From the NCBI GenBank assembly GCA_028095005.1, contig CM051459.1, positions 204,267,902-204,331,901 of the forward strand: a stretch of 64,000 nt of DNA, given 5' to 3'. Shown piece by piece: positions 22,029 through 35,442 of this stretch (its first letter is position 1; every line of letters begins with the position of its first letter). Position numbers and translations under genes: made by a program. Source of the stretch: Rhynchospora pubera (lineage: Eukaryota; Streptophyta; Magnoliopsida; Poales; Cyperaceae). The notes below the pieces were generated by a model. It worked only from the letters and a program-made list of their open reading frames with translations, was not told where the DNA came from and did not search any database.

Positions 22029-23724
22029 TGTTAGAGATATGTCTTAGAAGTCAATTTTATTAGGCTACTTCTATAGTTTATGTTATTGATGATTTCAGAT
22101 CATTTGTTTTTCGATTTATTCGTTGACAGTTCATTCAGGTTGAGGATCTAAATTATAGATCACTGTTATTCATTTAGTAGTAAATGACAACGATAAATCT
22201 AAAAATCCATAATCTTGATAATTAACAAAGGACATTAATTATCAATAAGATTAGTATGCAAGTTAAGAACATAGTACATGACTGGACCTCACGAAATAAA
22301 TATATGGATTGTGTTATGTGTCATTATTTATTTCGTTATGATTTTGGTTCTAAGTTTGAGATGATTATCTTTTCCACATGAGGATAGGTTCTATAAATCA
22401 TGTCTACCGCTGATTCCTGATAAGGGCTGCTATACGGACTTGATTTAAGTTCTCTTAAATTGTGCGGGGAAAAACTAATTAGCAAGAAAACCGTATGTCC
22501 CTCATTAATTCTCTTAGTGAGTGACGATATCTGTTTGGGCCCCTTGATGGAGATGGATTGTTTGCTAGCAACTGATACGATTATCTCTAGATCAAGAAAA
22601 GTATAATATGCAAGAATGACACGTTCCTATCTTGGATTATACGATAATATCGTGTGACATAAGAATCAAAATAGAGAAACATAATTATTCTCTCATGCAA
22701 GATTGAAATATTGTAGTGGTACACTATTTATGCGAATTGGGAATCATAACGTATTGTTAGATACCGCTTATGATTATTGGAATTGAATAACGATTTAATT
22801 CCATATCCAACATAGCATAAATCCTCAAAGGGTCACACAAATAGAGTTTTGACCAAGACAGTGCTTTATTTGTTTATTTATTCGCAACAGTGAAAATTGC
22901 AGATAATATGACGAATTGATTAATTAATTATGTACCGTTATAGAACGTACTAATTGATTAAGTCAAACGGGTCATATAGAAATAAATAATAGCATAAGCT
23001 AATCCTAGAATAATTATTAATTAGTTAATAATTATTTTGGTTTAACTTAATTTAATATAAATAGTTATATTGAATTATTGGGCTAACTTGTATATAGCAA
23101 ATTTATAACCCAAACATAGAGCAACTAAAAGTGGATTTAATTAGATGAATTAAATTCCATTTAAGGAGTAAAAGGCCCATAAAGCCCATAATAGGGGCCG
23201 GCCATAGAGGTGGTAGGTGGGATGACAATTGTGTAAATTCTAGCAACTTGCACCTAGGGTTGGTTGGCTATAAAAGGACCCCTAGGGATTGAATTTCTCT
23301 CTCCTCTCTTCCTAGCCTCCACACACCCCATCCCTCTCCCTCTTGGCCGTGCGCCACCCCTCCTCCTCCTCTCTATTGCTCATGTGTTGAGCCACACACC
23401 CTCCAATTACATCTATTTGTTGAATTAGAAGAGGATGTCATCCTATGATTAGCTTGGTTCTCATTGATTTGCTAGCACAAATTAATTAGAGAGCTTGGTT
23501 AATCTCTAGATGGACTCAAGGCGATTTGGAGACGTTGGAGAAGCACGCTATCGATTTCTAAGCCGTAGGATCGAGCCTCTTGGTTGCTACACCAAGAGAG
23601 GTATAATTTCCACCCTTTTCTCTTTGTGTCCATGAACTTAAGTGCTAGACCCGTTTGTGTGTTGTTTTAATCGCTTAATTAAGAGTAATTAGCACAAAAA
23701 TTAAAATTAACACATTTCCTAACA
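22029..23724 (+). mobile_element. Angela/BARE-like Ty1/copia solo LTR, 1696 bp
   Basis: Starts TGTTAGAGATATGTC and ends TTTCCTAACA, with a perfect target duplication TATGT (22024-22028 and 23725-23729). Start, length and end resemble the Angela/BARE lineage of copia LTRs. There is no internal region, so the element has lost one LTR and its coding part by LTR-LTR recombination. It belongs to the same sub-family as the split LTR at 32420 (both begin TGTTAGAGATATG). Confidence 0.92.
23269..23276 (+). promoter_or_regulatory. LTR TATA box (solo LTR 22029-23724)
   Basis: TATAAAAG after 'ggttggc'; the same context 'tggttggctataaaaa' is conserved in the other solo LTR at 44199. Confidence 0.7.
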
Positions 23725-23824
23725 TATGTAACATTTTTTCCGCACACTAGACAATATCTTAAAAAACAACTATTATAACTGTCATCGTTAAATAAACCAT
23801 CGCTGCTGTATGTTATAAATGTTC

Positions 23825-24388
23825 AGTTTAATAATAAGAAGTGTTCAGTTTAATAATAAAAAGTGTTCAGTTAAATACGTCAGAGTCGCACGTGGGTCAA
23901 GAGGTGCGCTAGGAGGCAGGGGTAGAATCAGAAAAAATTCAATTTGAACCGGATCAGTTCATGGCCCTTCTAATTTTTTCATGTGTTTTTTGTCCGGTTC
24001 GTGTTTTTATAACAGTTATATTTCCTGTTGCAACTAACTGAATATTTATATTTAAATAACCGAACATTTGCACTTATTAAATTGAACATTCGTACTTACT
24101 AAACTAAATATTTATACTTAATTAATAAAATAAATATGTTTACTCATAACATTTATATTTTCTATTGCAACTAACTAAACATTTATACTAAATTAATAGA
24201 ACATTTGTACTTACCTAACTGAACATTTGTACTTACTAAACTAAACATTTATATTTAATAAAATAAACATTTTTGCTCATAACATTTATAATTTTTTTAT
24301 TGCAACTAACTGAATGTTTATACTTAAATAACATAACATTTGTACTTATTAAAATGAACATTTAGATATGGCAAAAGTACGCTGGGTA
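23825..24388 (+). repeat. Degenerate AT-rich tandem array
   Basis: Short units of the type 'gaacatttgtacttactaaa' are repeated many times. A higher-order unit of about 135 bp is visible through three copies of 'ttgcaactaactgaa' near 24030, 24170 and 24305. Preceded by three copies of 'gtgttcagttta' at 23819-23870. Confidence 0.75.
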
Positions 24389-24393
24389 ATGGA

Positions 24394-27300
24394 TGTCACA
24401 CCCCAAGACAGAGGGTGCCAACAGCCGCCGTGAGTATGCACCTACTTCGCACACACACAAGGCTTTCTCTAGATCACTATCATATAAAATAAAATAAAAA
24501 ATGCATGGATGTGCATAGTTTCAACCTAAAAGCAAACTGTATGAACATTTAGAAGGATAGAAAATTACCAAGACTATCATTTTAAATAATCATTTCAGAT
24601 ATAAGATTACATAAACATTTTTGCAGAAAGTGCAAGTACAAATGTTTATATTTGACATAAAGTTTCAGATTTAAACTCAACAAACAGCATGCAAAATATG
24701 TACTCCATAATTACAAAAGCATGTGTACTTAATACACATACATGTAGATACACTATATGAACATGAGCTGAAATGAAAGTGCACACGCAAATTCTTTTTA
24801 TATATAACCTAAAACATGCATGAAGACTATATGCAAATATTTCCATGCAAAGGCTAACGAGAGACCATTATAAAATTGATTACATTTAAATATACAAGTG
24901 TATACGGTTACACTTACACTATTAAAAGGGCCAAAGTGATTAAAATTCTAACACATGATTTACATGTATATACATTCAAAGGAAAGAAAAGCAAGTGGGA
25001 ATATAATTTAGACATGGAGATGCTGTTCAATATATATAGAAGTAATTACTAAGGAAAAGTCAGATTTACAAGCATGAGTTAACTGTACAATCATCGCCAA
25101 AATACAAATATTTGTTTAGTAAACATAAGTTAACAAATAATATACCAAAGTACAATCTAATTGGACCATCATCCCAAAATTATGTAGTCAAATATAACAA
25201 TTACTAATATACAAGTTGGTCCAGGAAATAAAATATGCAATACTTACAGATTACATGATACCCGCCAAGTTACAAACAAATGGCTTACTTCTTCGCACAT
25301 GTGAACTCTCTTGCTAACCCTGGAACCCACAAAGTGGAGAATGAGATAAAGAAAACTTTATCTCAGTACGGTATTTAGTTCCAGCCACTTGACTTTTAAT
25401 TTCAAGTTCAGAACTAATTACATTACTGAGTCAAAACACAATAACATATTTATTATGAAATTATTTACATCTTATTTCAACAAACAAAGCAATATCAATT
25501 TAAGTCACTTAATGCAATATGATACATGAGTTCAGCAACAATTCCATAGCAATTCAAATTTTAAACAAATGTAACAAATGCTGACTCAAATATTTGGACA
25601 TTCTAGTAATATGAAGGTCTGGTTCCATTGATTGATTCAAGTCAATAATGCTGCGAGCCACCATCTTTGGGGGCTTCCAACAGCCAAAATAATTCACACT
25701 TAATTTAGTCAAAGAAATATTCCAATTGTACATGCATGCTGGGAACACTCACCCTCTGAAACTTTAGAGTCCCGGTACATAAGCGCTTATTACACGGTGC
25801 TTGGTAGGATGGGTCATGACTCCACCTCCAAACATTACGAGTGTCTATCTCAACCACACAAGCTGTACTACTTATCACATTCAGAACCCATTTCAATGAA
25901 ATATCATTCAACATGCCACTTAAATCATGCATCATTTATTGATAAACAAATTTTCATGAATGCAACAATTAATGAACACAACATGCAAGTTACTAATTAA
26001 ATCTCTATTTCTATATATAAATATATATATATATATAATAATTAAATTAAAACTCAAGTGGAATCCGTACCTTAGGCAGCAAGCAAAATCCAAAGAAAAG
26101 CAAGCAAGCAAGCAATCAAAGTAATTATATAGTGCATCAGTCGTGTCAGCTGCTCCTAACTTTCAACTTATAATCTCTCGATTCTAAACAACATAATTTC
26201 CTCTTTAGTTTTAAACTCAAATAATTTACTTTTATATTTAGAGCAGTCTCTAATTTAATAACAATTGCAATTATTAATCAATAACCTTAAAGCATGTAAC
26301 TACAGTCCCTCCTTAATATCAGTTTATATGTTTAGGGCCCAAGATTACATGTTAGTGATAGTACTAGTGAGTGATTTCAAGACTAGACAATGGTTGATAG
26401 TACTGAACAGAAATAACAAGTAGATAAATAGTGGCACCAACAACTTCTATTCATTTAAACTCATTAATTTCAGTTATCAAATCAAACAAGAAATTGTACA
26501 AATAACTTAACATATGTTTACAAAAGGATGGAACCAGGTTTCATAAGAAAGGAAAAGAATTATTGAAAACTTGTACTTGGTACCAACATTGTACCTACTC
26601 GATTTGGAGCCAATACAGTCCCTAAAATACAACATTTACACATTAAACCCTACCCATTAGCATAATCTTTTATGGCTGGTTTCTATAGTAAGAAACATGA
26701 AAAATTAAATAATTCATATGAGCACTTAGATTTATAATTATTAATATCTGAACCATAATAAAAGAAATTTCTAGAAAAAAAACAATTCAGTTTGCAAAAG
26801 AGAAGCCCAAACTTAAATGTATTTTGCAAAGCTTCATGAAACTCTAAATTCAATTTTTACAAAGATGGTTTCAGAAATTTTGTGAAAACACTAATTTCAT
26901 CTACAAAGATGCAATTAAGGTAATTTATTTAAGATAGAATTAAAAAGCTTACTTCAAATTTCTGTAGCAAATCATCAGTGAGAAGCGATTTAAACCCAAC
27001 CCTCAACAATTTCATTTTCAGCAACTTGACCCACTTGAGAAACTTGTTCCTAAATTAAAATTCATATTTTCTTATTAAACTAGGTCTGCACATACACATG
27101 GCTTGTTTGGTGTTTGTTTCCCAAAGTCCTATTATGTATATAACCATACAACCATCTAATTACTCTATTTAATTAGTTGTAATAATCAAATAAATTAAAA
27201 GAGCAATATAATTTTGAAATTTCAGCAATGTAATCTGGTTTACAAAAGTGAAACCAAATTTCTCTATTTTGCACAAGAATAAATTATAGTGAAAAACAAT

Positions 27301-28247
27301 TTGATAATTCTTATAAAGCTATCTAACTTTTCTAATTCAATATCTGAAATCAATTTCTACTGACAAAACTAATTTCATATCTAATTTCAACTAATTGGAA
27401 AATTTTTTCTTGAAACCCTAGAATCAACAAACACACAACCAACCCAAAGAAATTAACAATTATCTTGAGAAATAACAAGAGATGGAAATCTAATACCAAT
27501 CGAAGAACTTACTTACTCAATTTCTGTGACAATCGGAGGTGTACAAAATCACGAGAGAGACCTTCTAGATTTTCAATTTCTCCACTGGACACACTAGAGA
27601 AGCTTGCTTCTAAGATAGAATCTCTTATTTTCTATAATTTTCAGAGGTTAACTATAAGGTTTAATGTATCGATTAAAGATTGGTGTGAGCTCGGTAAAGA
27701 GAAAGAAGAACATCGAAATAGAAGAAGGATATAAGCTGTACAAGGTGACTAGTCCCAAATAAAGAAATAAATACGGATTCCCCAAAGTACCTTATTCTTA
27801 CACCATATTTACACATGGTGCATGAATAATAAAATGAACCTAAGACTTGCATGGGTCCCATTAGTAAGGAAAAGATATATTGAAAGAATACCAAAGTTCA
27901 GACCACACATAATAATTTAAGTACGTAATATGGTATCCAACATATATGCTTCACAACCCTTGTATACAAAACGGCCAAAAATAGTGAAGATTTATTTTCC
28001 AAATATTAGTATTGCCAAAAGAAAATATCCAACTTCCTATATACAGAAACTTATGATGCGTAGTAGAAACTATTATAATATAAATAAAAAGCTAGAATTT
28101 TCGTATTCTTTTTCCAAACACAGCAGTGAGTATATAAATTAAATTAAATATTAATTTCATGAAAATAAATTATTCACATTAAAATCAAGTAGGTGCACCC
28201 AAATTAAAAAAAAATTTTAATCAACAGCATAATTCTCTAGTATCACA
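24394..28247 (-). mobile_element. Probable very long solo LTR, 3854 bp, minus orientation
   Basis: Plus-strand ends are TGTCACACCCC and TATCACA, so on the minus strand it runs TGTGATA ... GGGGTGTGACA, the usual TG...CA frame. The same 5 bp, ATGGA, flanks both ends (24389-24393 and 28248-28252). 'GGGGTGTGACA' is a familiar end of gypsy LTRs. I found no coding domain inside; small frames at 25705, 27465 and 27673 show no family resemblance. Length is high for an LTR, although several gypsy lineages reach it. The alternative is a non-coding element of another class that happens to have TG/CA ends. Confidence 0.6.
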
Positions 28248-28252
28248 ATGGA

Positions 28253-29136
28253 CCTTCGCTAAGGCGTTGTGCAGCGCGATGATGCGAATAGTAATTAGTA
28301 CGATGACACTATTCAATTTCCTTAAAAAATGTCAGTGTTGATCAGCAGTACCCTCTTATAGATGACCAATCGCTTAATTAGTCATGCTAATAATTGAATA
28401 TTAATTTAATTTACCATTAATTTTCTTTTCATCACTATTTTGGCTTTTAATCCTTTCTCTTTTTATTTTGTTTTTACTTTTCTAAAATTTAAACCTGTAA
28501 AATTTCTTGAAAAAGAACATTAGAATGGACCCTTTTGTTCCAAAAAGGGAAAAAAAAATCACAGAAAGTCTATGAGCCGAAATAAAAAGTTCGTGAACAC
28601 ATGCTTGATAATGATATGCCACACTACTGTAGTGAAACAAATATTGATTTGTCTAGTAAATGACATTTGATAATCCTAAGCGAAAAATTATTGTAAATAA
28701 ATATTTGATAAGCTATTGGAGAAAATTAAGGTATGAAATTAAACATATGACAAATACTATTAAAATCAATCTGATTTTATTTCTAACAAAAGATTTAATT
28801 ACGACCTCATTTGTTATTCTATATTTTATATTTATCTTCCTATCTTACTATTTTGTAAAAATATTATACAAAAATTGAGTTTGTTACGGTTAATTGATCA
28901 CATGGAAATTTCTGTGCATGAAGTTGTATCATGTGAATTTTTAATGCTAGTATTTATGATTTTTTTTTTATAAAAAACAATGCGTTCTTAATGTTTCTTT
29001 TCAATTCTTTTAAAAATATTTGAACATTTCAAAGGAAAAGAAAAGGGTCATCGTTTATTAGTAAGAAATCACATGAGACTTCTCTTAAAATTTCTAAGAA
29101 ATTTTATTGCTTTCATAATTTTTTTCAGACTTCATA
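28253..29136. other. AT-rich, no gene
   Basis: Nothing recognisable except that similarity to the NLR gene begins at its right edge. Confidence 0.4.
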
Positions 29137-29730
29137 AGAAGTTTAAGGCCAAGCTAACATCGAAACAACACCTTGTATTACACTCTCGTGGCATGTGAAT
29201 GATAAAAATGAGTCAGGCAAGGAAGTTATGGATTGTTTTCAACTTACAAAACTATCATTAGGTAACCATAAGAGTACAAATCCTTCAAATTTTTGTCATA
29301 AAACCAAAGTTTTTCCATATTAACTAAAACCAAGTTATTCAAGTGCCACATTTCGTAAGCTTCCTCCTAAGGTCAACTTTCATATCTTAAGTGTCTCATT
29401 TTGCACGTCAGGGGTGAAAAAATTGGCCTAGAAAATTTCTCGGACAACACTTTTCCAACAATAAAATTCTTGTGTTTGAGAACACATTAAATTTAGAAGA
29501 GTAGATAGAGGATGCTCAAAATAACATGTGGTTTTTACTTATAGTATGGTTCCCATCCTGAAAAGAATTGTCACTCATTCCAAATGCTCTAAAAGAGCTC
29601 AAGGGTTGGAACACTTCCTAAATTTAAACGTGAAAAATGAGAAAAATAACACCATCCAAGAACTAACATTTTTCTGTTTGATAATTACTTGTTGCTCAAA
29701 GTTACCCTCTTTGAGTTTGGAAACTTTTGT
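29137..29730 (+). pseudogene. NLR pseudogene, LRR fragment
   Basis: From 'taaggccaagctaacatcga' onward the sequence follows, with small indels and substitutions, the LRR region of the intact NLR at about 57180-57835: 'aagtgccacattt', 'taagtgtctcattt', 'gaaaaaattggc' and 'gctctaaaagagctcaag' all recur in order. The frame is destroyed by stops and deletions. It ends abruptly at 'gaaacttttgttatgggg', where text equivalent to the NLR intron begins. Confidence 0.85.
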
Positions 29731-30709
29731 TATGGGGAAATCCTAATTTCTTGAAGTAAGGGTTATAAAGGTTTGATCAATTGAATACAAGCACAAAATC
29801 AGATAGTTTAACAATGATGAGCTTGTCAGAATGCAAAATTAGGATGACTTGAGCCAATCTTTGTAGAATTATCTTCTCATTCCTTTTAGCATGATTTTTT
29901 TTGTATCATTTCCAATAATTCATTTAATGACCATTATCTTATTAGGAAACGTGTGAACTTTTCTTTCTTCACTCAAAAGTACTATTTGACAATCAAAAAT
30001 CTATTTTCAGGTTTTAATATCGTTAACTGAACATGTTGAAGTAAGGGAAGATATGAATCAAGAAACTAGCTCTGTGTTTAAGGGAATGAGTTCTTTGGTT
30101 GAAAAGAAGAAATATAAATGGTCATAGATTGGCTTACAATATCTAACACAAAGAAACTCTCAATTTTCTCCATCGTTGAGGTTAGAGTCAGTGGTGTTGG
30201 CAAGATTGCCTTGGCACAATACCTGTGCCAATACCTATTTGACCAAAAAGAACTTGGGTGCTTTGAAACTAAAGTTTGGATATATGTATCTAGCACATTT
30301 GATGAGAAGGCTATTAAAAAGAAAATTATAGAATCATTAACAAACAAATAACCAAACATTAATACTCTCAATGTGGCACAAATGATTCTAAAGGAGTTGT
30401 TATCGACAAAGAAAGTTTTACTTTTTTTTATAATGTTTGGAACTACGAAGAGAGAGAAAAAGGAAAAACTGATGGCCTCTTTGAGACATGGTGCAGAGGG
30501 AAGCAAAATCCTTTTGATTATAAGGATTCAGTTGCTGATATGGTTGCAAAAGTGGTTGGTGAATCTAGGATGTCTCTCAACGTGAATGGTTTAGAAGGGA
30601 AAATATGTTGCTTTTTGAGAAATATGTCTTCGTTGGCTTTGACCCAAAGAACTATCTAAGATTCTAGTCAATTGGTAATGAGATAACTATGAAGGTGAGG
30701 GGAATACCT
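29731..30709 (+). pseudogene. NLR pseudogene, intron plus NB-ARC fragment
   Basis: 29731-30009 matches intron 1 of the intact NLR ('ggggaaatcctaatttcttg', later 'gaaacgtgtgaac', acceptor 'ctattttcag'). 30010-30709 matches the start of exon 2 through the NB-ARC region to the GLPL motif at high identity. Lesions include the P-loop area (an insertion gives VEVRVSGVGKIALAQ, with Thr of GKT changed to Ile and Gly of VGVSG lost), a repeated 'caatacctgtgccaatacct', a stop in 'aacaaataacca', and frameshifts near 30520 and 30590. It stops at 'ggggaatacct', exactly where the copia LTR begins. It is a close paralogue of 54303-58756. Confidence 0.9.
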
Positions 30710-31449
30710 TGTTGGAGTTATGTCTTATATGTCAATAATTTAATGACTTAAATATTAGTTTATGTTATTTATGATATTTGATCATTTGTTCCTAGGTTTT
30801 ATTATTGACAGATCATTCAGGTTGAGGATCTGAATTGTGGATCTCTGTAGATCATTCATTAGAATGACAATAATAAATCTAAACTGTTCATAATCTTGAT
30901 AATTAACAAGGAACATTAATTATCATTTAAGATTAGTATGCAAGTTAAGTGATGATTAAGTTCTACAAATCATAAGTAAATAGTTACCAACTTAATTGCA
31001 TATGTGTATGTTATTGGAACATAGCACATGCCTTGACCCAATGAAATAAACATATGGATTGTGTTATGTCTCATTGTTTATTTCATATGAGTTTGATTCT
31101 AAGTTTGAGATGGTTCAATCTTTCCACATGAGGATAGTTTCTATAAATATCGTCTACCACTGATTCCTTATAAAGGCTGCTATACGGACTTTATTTATGT
31201 TCTCTTGAATTGTGCGGGAAAAGGTTGTTCATCAAGAGAACCGTATGTCCCTCGCTAGTATACCTAGTGAGTGATGATATCTATTTGGGCCCCTTGATGG
31301 AGTTGAATTGTTTGGCCAATTTGTACAATCAACTCTAGATCAAGAAATGTATAATCTACAAAAATGACACATTCCTATCTTGGATTATACTATGATATCA
31401 TGTGGCATAAGAATCTAATAAGGAAATACTTTTATTTCTTATGCAGGAT
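30710..31449 (+). repeat. Truncated Angela-like copia LTR (5' 740 bp) inserted in the NLR pseudogene
   Basis: Begins TGTTGGAGTTATGTC and follows the solo LTR 42906-44678 (which begins TGTTGGAGTTGTGTC) up to 'tatgcaggat'. There it is cut and joined to an inverted pol fragment. The remaining kilobase of LTR is missing. Confidence 0.88.
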
Positions 31450-32419
31450 CGGACAAGAAAATCTTGAGAAACGACATGCTTGGTTTCCGACTAAACCATA
31501 ACTCAAAAGGCGTCTTCTCAACGGACTTTGACGGAACACGATTCAATGTAAAAGCTGCGATTTCTAGTGCATAATCCGGAAACGATTTAGGCAAATCAGT
31601 TTGGCTCATCATCGATTGAACCATGTCTAGCAAAGTCCGATTTCTCCTTTTGGATACACCATTCCCATTGTGGTGTTCCTGATAGAGTGAGTTGTGGAAC
31701 GATTCCACACTCCTTTAGATAATCACCAAACTCATGGCTCAAGTACTCACTACCTCGATTGGAATGCAAGATTTTGATCTTTCGACCAAGTTGGTTCTCA
31801 ACTTCATTTTTGAATTCCTTGAACTTTTCAAAGGATTCAGACTTGTGCCGCATCAAGTAGATATATCCGTATCTAATATGATTGTCGGTGAAAGTAATGA
31901 AGTATGAATAACCTCCATGTGCGCAAATACTCATAGGTCCACATACATCGGTATGTATGAGATCTAATAAATCGTTTGCCCTTGTACCTTTGTTGGTAAA
32001 AGGCGCTTTGGTCATCTTTCACATCAAACATGATTCGCATGTATCAATTGACTCGAAAGCGAATTGATCTAAGAGACCAACGGTTTGTAATCTCTTAATG
32101 TGTTTCTCGTTGATATAACCTAAGCGGCAATGCCACATCAAGGTTGCATTCTCGTGTGAAATCTTGCGTTTTTCTATTGTCACGTTCAACATTCAAAACA
32201 TGTTCATTAGAAGTATCAAGCAAATAAAGACCATTCAATAAATGTGCAACACCATAACATTTATTCTTTATTACAACATTAATCCATCCATGTCCAAATG
32301 AGAAACAAAAATAATATTCCGAGTGATAAAAGGAACTACAAACACATCTTTGAGTTCCAAAACAAAACCAGAAGGCAAAGTTATATCCACATTCCCAACG
32401 GCCAAAGCAGAGATGCACG
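31450..32419 (-). pseudogene. Inverted copia pol fragment (GAG-pre-integrase and integrase core)
   Basis: Minus-strand reading from 32419 down gives VGNVDITLPSGFVLELKDVF-like text in a broken frame, then CYGVAHLLNGLYLLDTSNEH (GAG-pre-integrase region). Next comes an integrase core with DLIHTDVCGPM, YFITFTDNHIRYGYIYLM, ILHSNRGSEYLSHEF and SVEKTPFELWFSRKPSM, where the copia order of conserved positions is clear. The catalytic triad is partly altered: HSNRGSEY stands where the second Asp (HSDxGxEY) is expected. Stop codons and frameshifts occur near 31600 and 32030-32300. Reverse transcriptase and RNase H are missing. Its orientation is opposite to the LTR pieces on both sides. Confidence 0.88.
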
Positions 32420-33734
32420 TGTTAGAGATATGTCCTAGAAGCCAATGATTTTATGACTACTTCTATAGTTTATGTTATTGATGATATTTGATCATTTGTT
32501 CCTGTATTTTATTATTGACAGTTCATTCAGGTTGAGGATCTCAATCGTGGATCATTGTGTTTCATTTATGATTAAATGACAATAATAAATCAAAATTGTC
32601 CATAGTCTTGATAATTAACAAGGAACATTAATTATCAGATAAGACTAGTATACAAGTTAAGTGATGATTAAGTTCTACAAATCATAAGTAAGGAGTTGCT
32701 AACTTAATTGTATATGTATATGTTACTAGAGCATAGTACATGACATGACCTAATGAAATAAATATGTAGATTGTGTTATGTGTCATTATTTATTTCATAC
32801 GTATTTGATTCTGAGTTTGAGATGGTTCAGTTTCTCCACATAAGGATTGGTTCTATAAATATCGTCTAACACTGATTCATGATAAGGGCTGCTATACGGA
32901 CTTTATTTATGTTCTCTTGAATTGTGCGAGGAGAAACTGATAATTAAGACAACCGTATGTCCCTCGTTAGTTCACCTAGTGAGTGATGATATCTGCTGGG
33001 CCCTTTGACGGAGATGGATTGCTTGCTAGCAACTTATACAATCATCTCTAGATCAAGAAACGTATAATATGCAAGAATGACACATTTCTATCTTGGATTA
33101 TACAAGGATATCATGTGACATAAGAATCAAAACAATAAGATATTATTTTCTTATACATGATTGAAGTATTGTATTGGTACAATATTTATTTATGCGAATT
33201 GGGAGTCATAATGTGTTGCTAGATACCGCTTATGATTATTAGAAATAAATGGTGATTTATTTTCCATGTCCAACATAGCATAAATCCTCAAAGGATCACA
33301 CAAATAGAACTTTAACCATACGTGCATTATTTGTTTATTTGCAATAATAAATACTGCGAATATATGATAAGTTGATCAATTAATTATATACTGTTATGAA
33401 CCGTTATAATTAATTAACTCAAATGGATCATATATAGAAATAATATAATGCATGAGAAATGCTATGATATATTGTGATGTACCAAGTCTTTTGTGCACTG
33501 TGCATCCAAATCGTTCGGATGTCTCTCTTCTTTATTTTGTTCCAGCGATTCTTTATTTTGTACCGAGCCTCTTGTCTCTCCATCTCTCTTACTCATAGAA
33601 TATTTGCTCTCATCTCTCTCACTTGACTAATGGTTTCAACTGACCTAAGTTTTTATTGACCCTCCTTTTGCCTTATCGCTGAACGATCGAACATCCTTTC
33701 ACTCGATTTCGCATCCTAAGGTTTCCGCACAAAT

Positions 33735-33775
33735 TGAAAGGTACCTCTCTCTCTCTCTCTCTCCCCGTCACTCTC
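33735..33775 (+). repeat. (CT)n microsatellite
   Basis: Uninterrupted CT run, about 22 bases, followed by 'ccccgtcactctctctttc'. Confidence 0.8.
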
Positions 33776-35442
33776 TCTTTCGTGATTTTTCCTCAATACC
33801 AGTGAACTTCGTGATTTTTCCTCTCTTTTGTGCATTTGGAGAATAATGCTCGTATTTGCACAATAAAGCTTGAAACCAGCCTAGGTTCCTTTCATGTCTT
33901 CGTATTTTGTAATTAGTTTTCCTTTAATTTAAAGTGTAGAGACATTTAAAGGAACAATAACAAAATTAATATTTTTCCCTAATTAGTTTGCAAACCCTGA
34001 TTCCAATTTCCAAGCATGCTGCTATCCATAACAAGCCCAAAGTGTTGACACGAGTAGATCAGCATAATTGAAAAACTTATTCCTTTGCAAAATATTTATA
34101 TTTTTTATAGATTGCACTCCAGATACTTGTAGGTGGAAGTTTTATCTTATAGCAAATTTCTGATTTTATTAATTTTACTAGGTATGAGAGGATTATAGCT
34201 CTAATCTATCTATTTCAAATTCAGGCTCAATAATATAGCTCTTTTATTTAACATTGTTAAGTATAAGCTGGAAATGAAGTCGATGCAGTGGGCCCTTATG
34301 CAGTAGACAAAATATTTAGAGCATGCCCAACGATATTGTGTAATCTTTACTTTTTTTAGTCAAATCTGTTCAACACTTTTGTCCTTTTTCCTAACTATTT
34401 ATGTCTTTTTTGCCATGCATTTAGGAAAATAGAAGATACAATAAAAGAGAAGGAAGAAGAGGTGGAGCAAAATGATGAAGAGGAATTAGAGACAGAAGAG
34501 ATGGAGCAAAACTTGTGTTATGTTTTTTAAATTATATGTTAATTTAGTTAATGGATTGCAATTTGATTACTGAATGATGAAAACTTGTGTTAATTTAGTT
34601 ACTAGATAGCAATCACTTGGTTCATTAGTAACTGTTAATTTGATTATATATGCTTTTATTTTGTTTAGTTTATTTGAAAACTTGTGTTGATTTAGTTCCT
34701 AGATAGCAATCACTTGTGTTAAAACATTAGCAACACTTTTAGTATTTTTTTAGAATATGTTTGCCTCTAAAATTCTGCTGCGTGAAACCCCAGAATAAAC
34801 AAAACGAACTTTTATCCTATAACCAAAATCCAAAATCCTATAACCAAAATCCAAAACCCTATAACCAAAATTCAATCTACATAACCAATGACCCAACAAA
34901 ATAGCCTTGATAATTGGTCATAATGCATGAAAGGAAAATACAAAAATTCTTGAAAATAGACGGTAAGCTAATTAATTACGAGGAATGCCATCATGCGCCT
35001 ATGATATCCTTATAATTAATTACCGGAGTCCTAAAAATATAAAATTTGTAGCAGTTAAATTCTTCATATCCTTATGAGGAGCCATGCAAAATTTCATGTC
35101 AAATTGACCTATGGAAGGGCACCAAACAATTTAATTATCCTCAAAATTCAGTCAAATGGACACTTCCATTATTGGAACAAATGGAGATGAACCTCGCCAG
35201 AATCAAATAAATGGAGAAATTCGGATGGGCCTTTAAGCTTATATTAAAGATCTGTTTTGGGCCAAGATTAAAGCCCACTCGAATTACACACTGACCCAAT
35301 TCAGCTCTGAAATCCCCATCAATCCGACGGTCCTGATAAATCCTCACTATATTGTCCAAAACCAACTGACAGATCTTGGCTTGGGAGTAAAATGTCGAAC
35401 GACGTTTTCTGATTGGTCACAACAGTGGGTCCCACGATCCCT
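33776..35442. other. Left interior of the 13 kb element, no intact gene
   Basis: Contains a short acidic coding-like stretch at about 34425-34530 (KIEDTIKEKEEEVEQNDEEE) that may be a captured exon end, and a ~22 bp triplication 'ctataaccaaaatccaaa' at 34816-34872. No family recognised. Confidence 0.4.
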
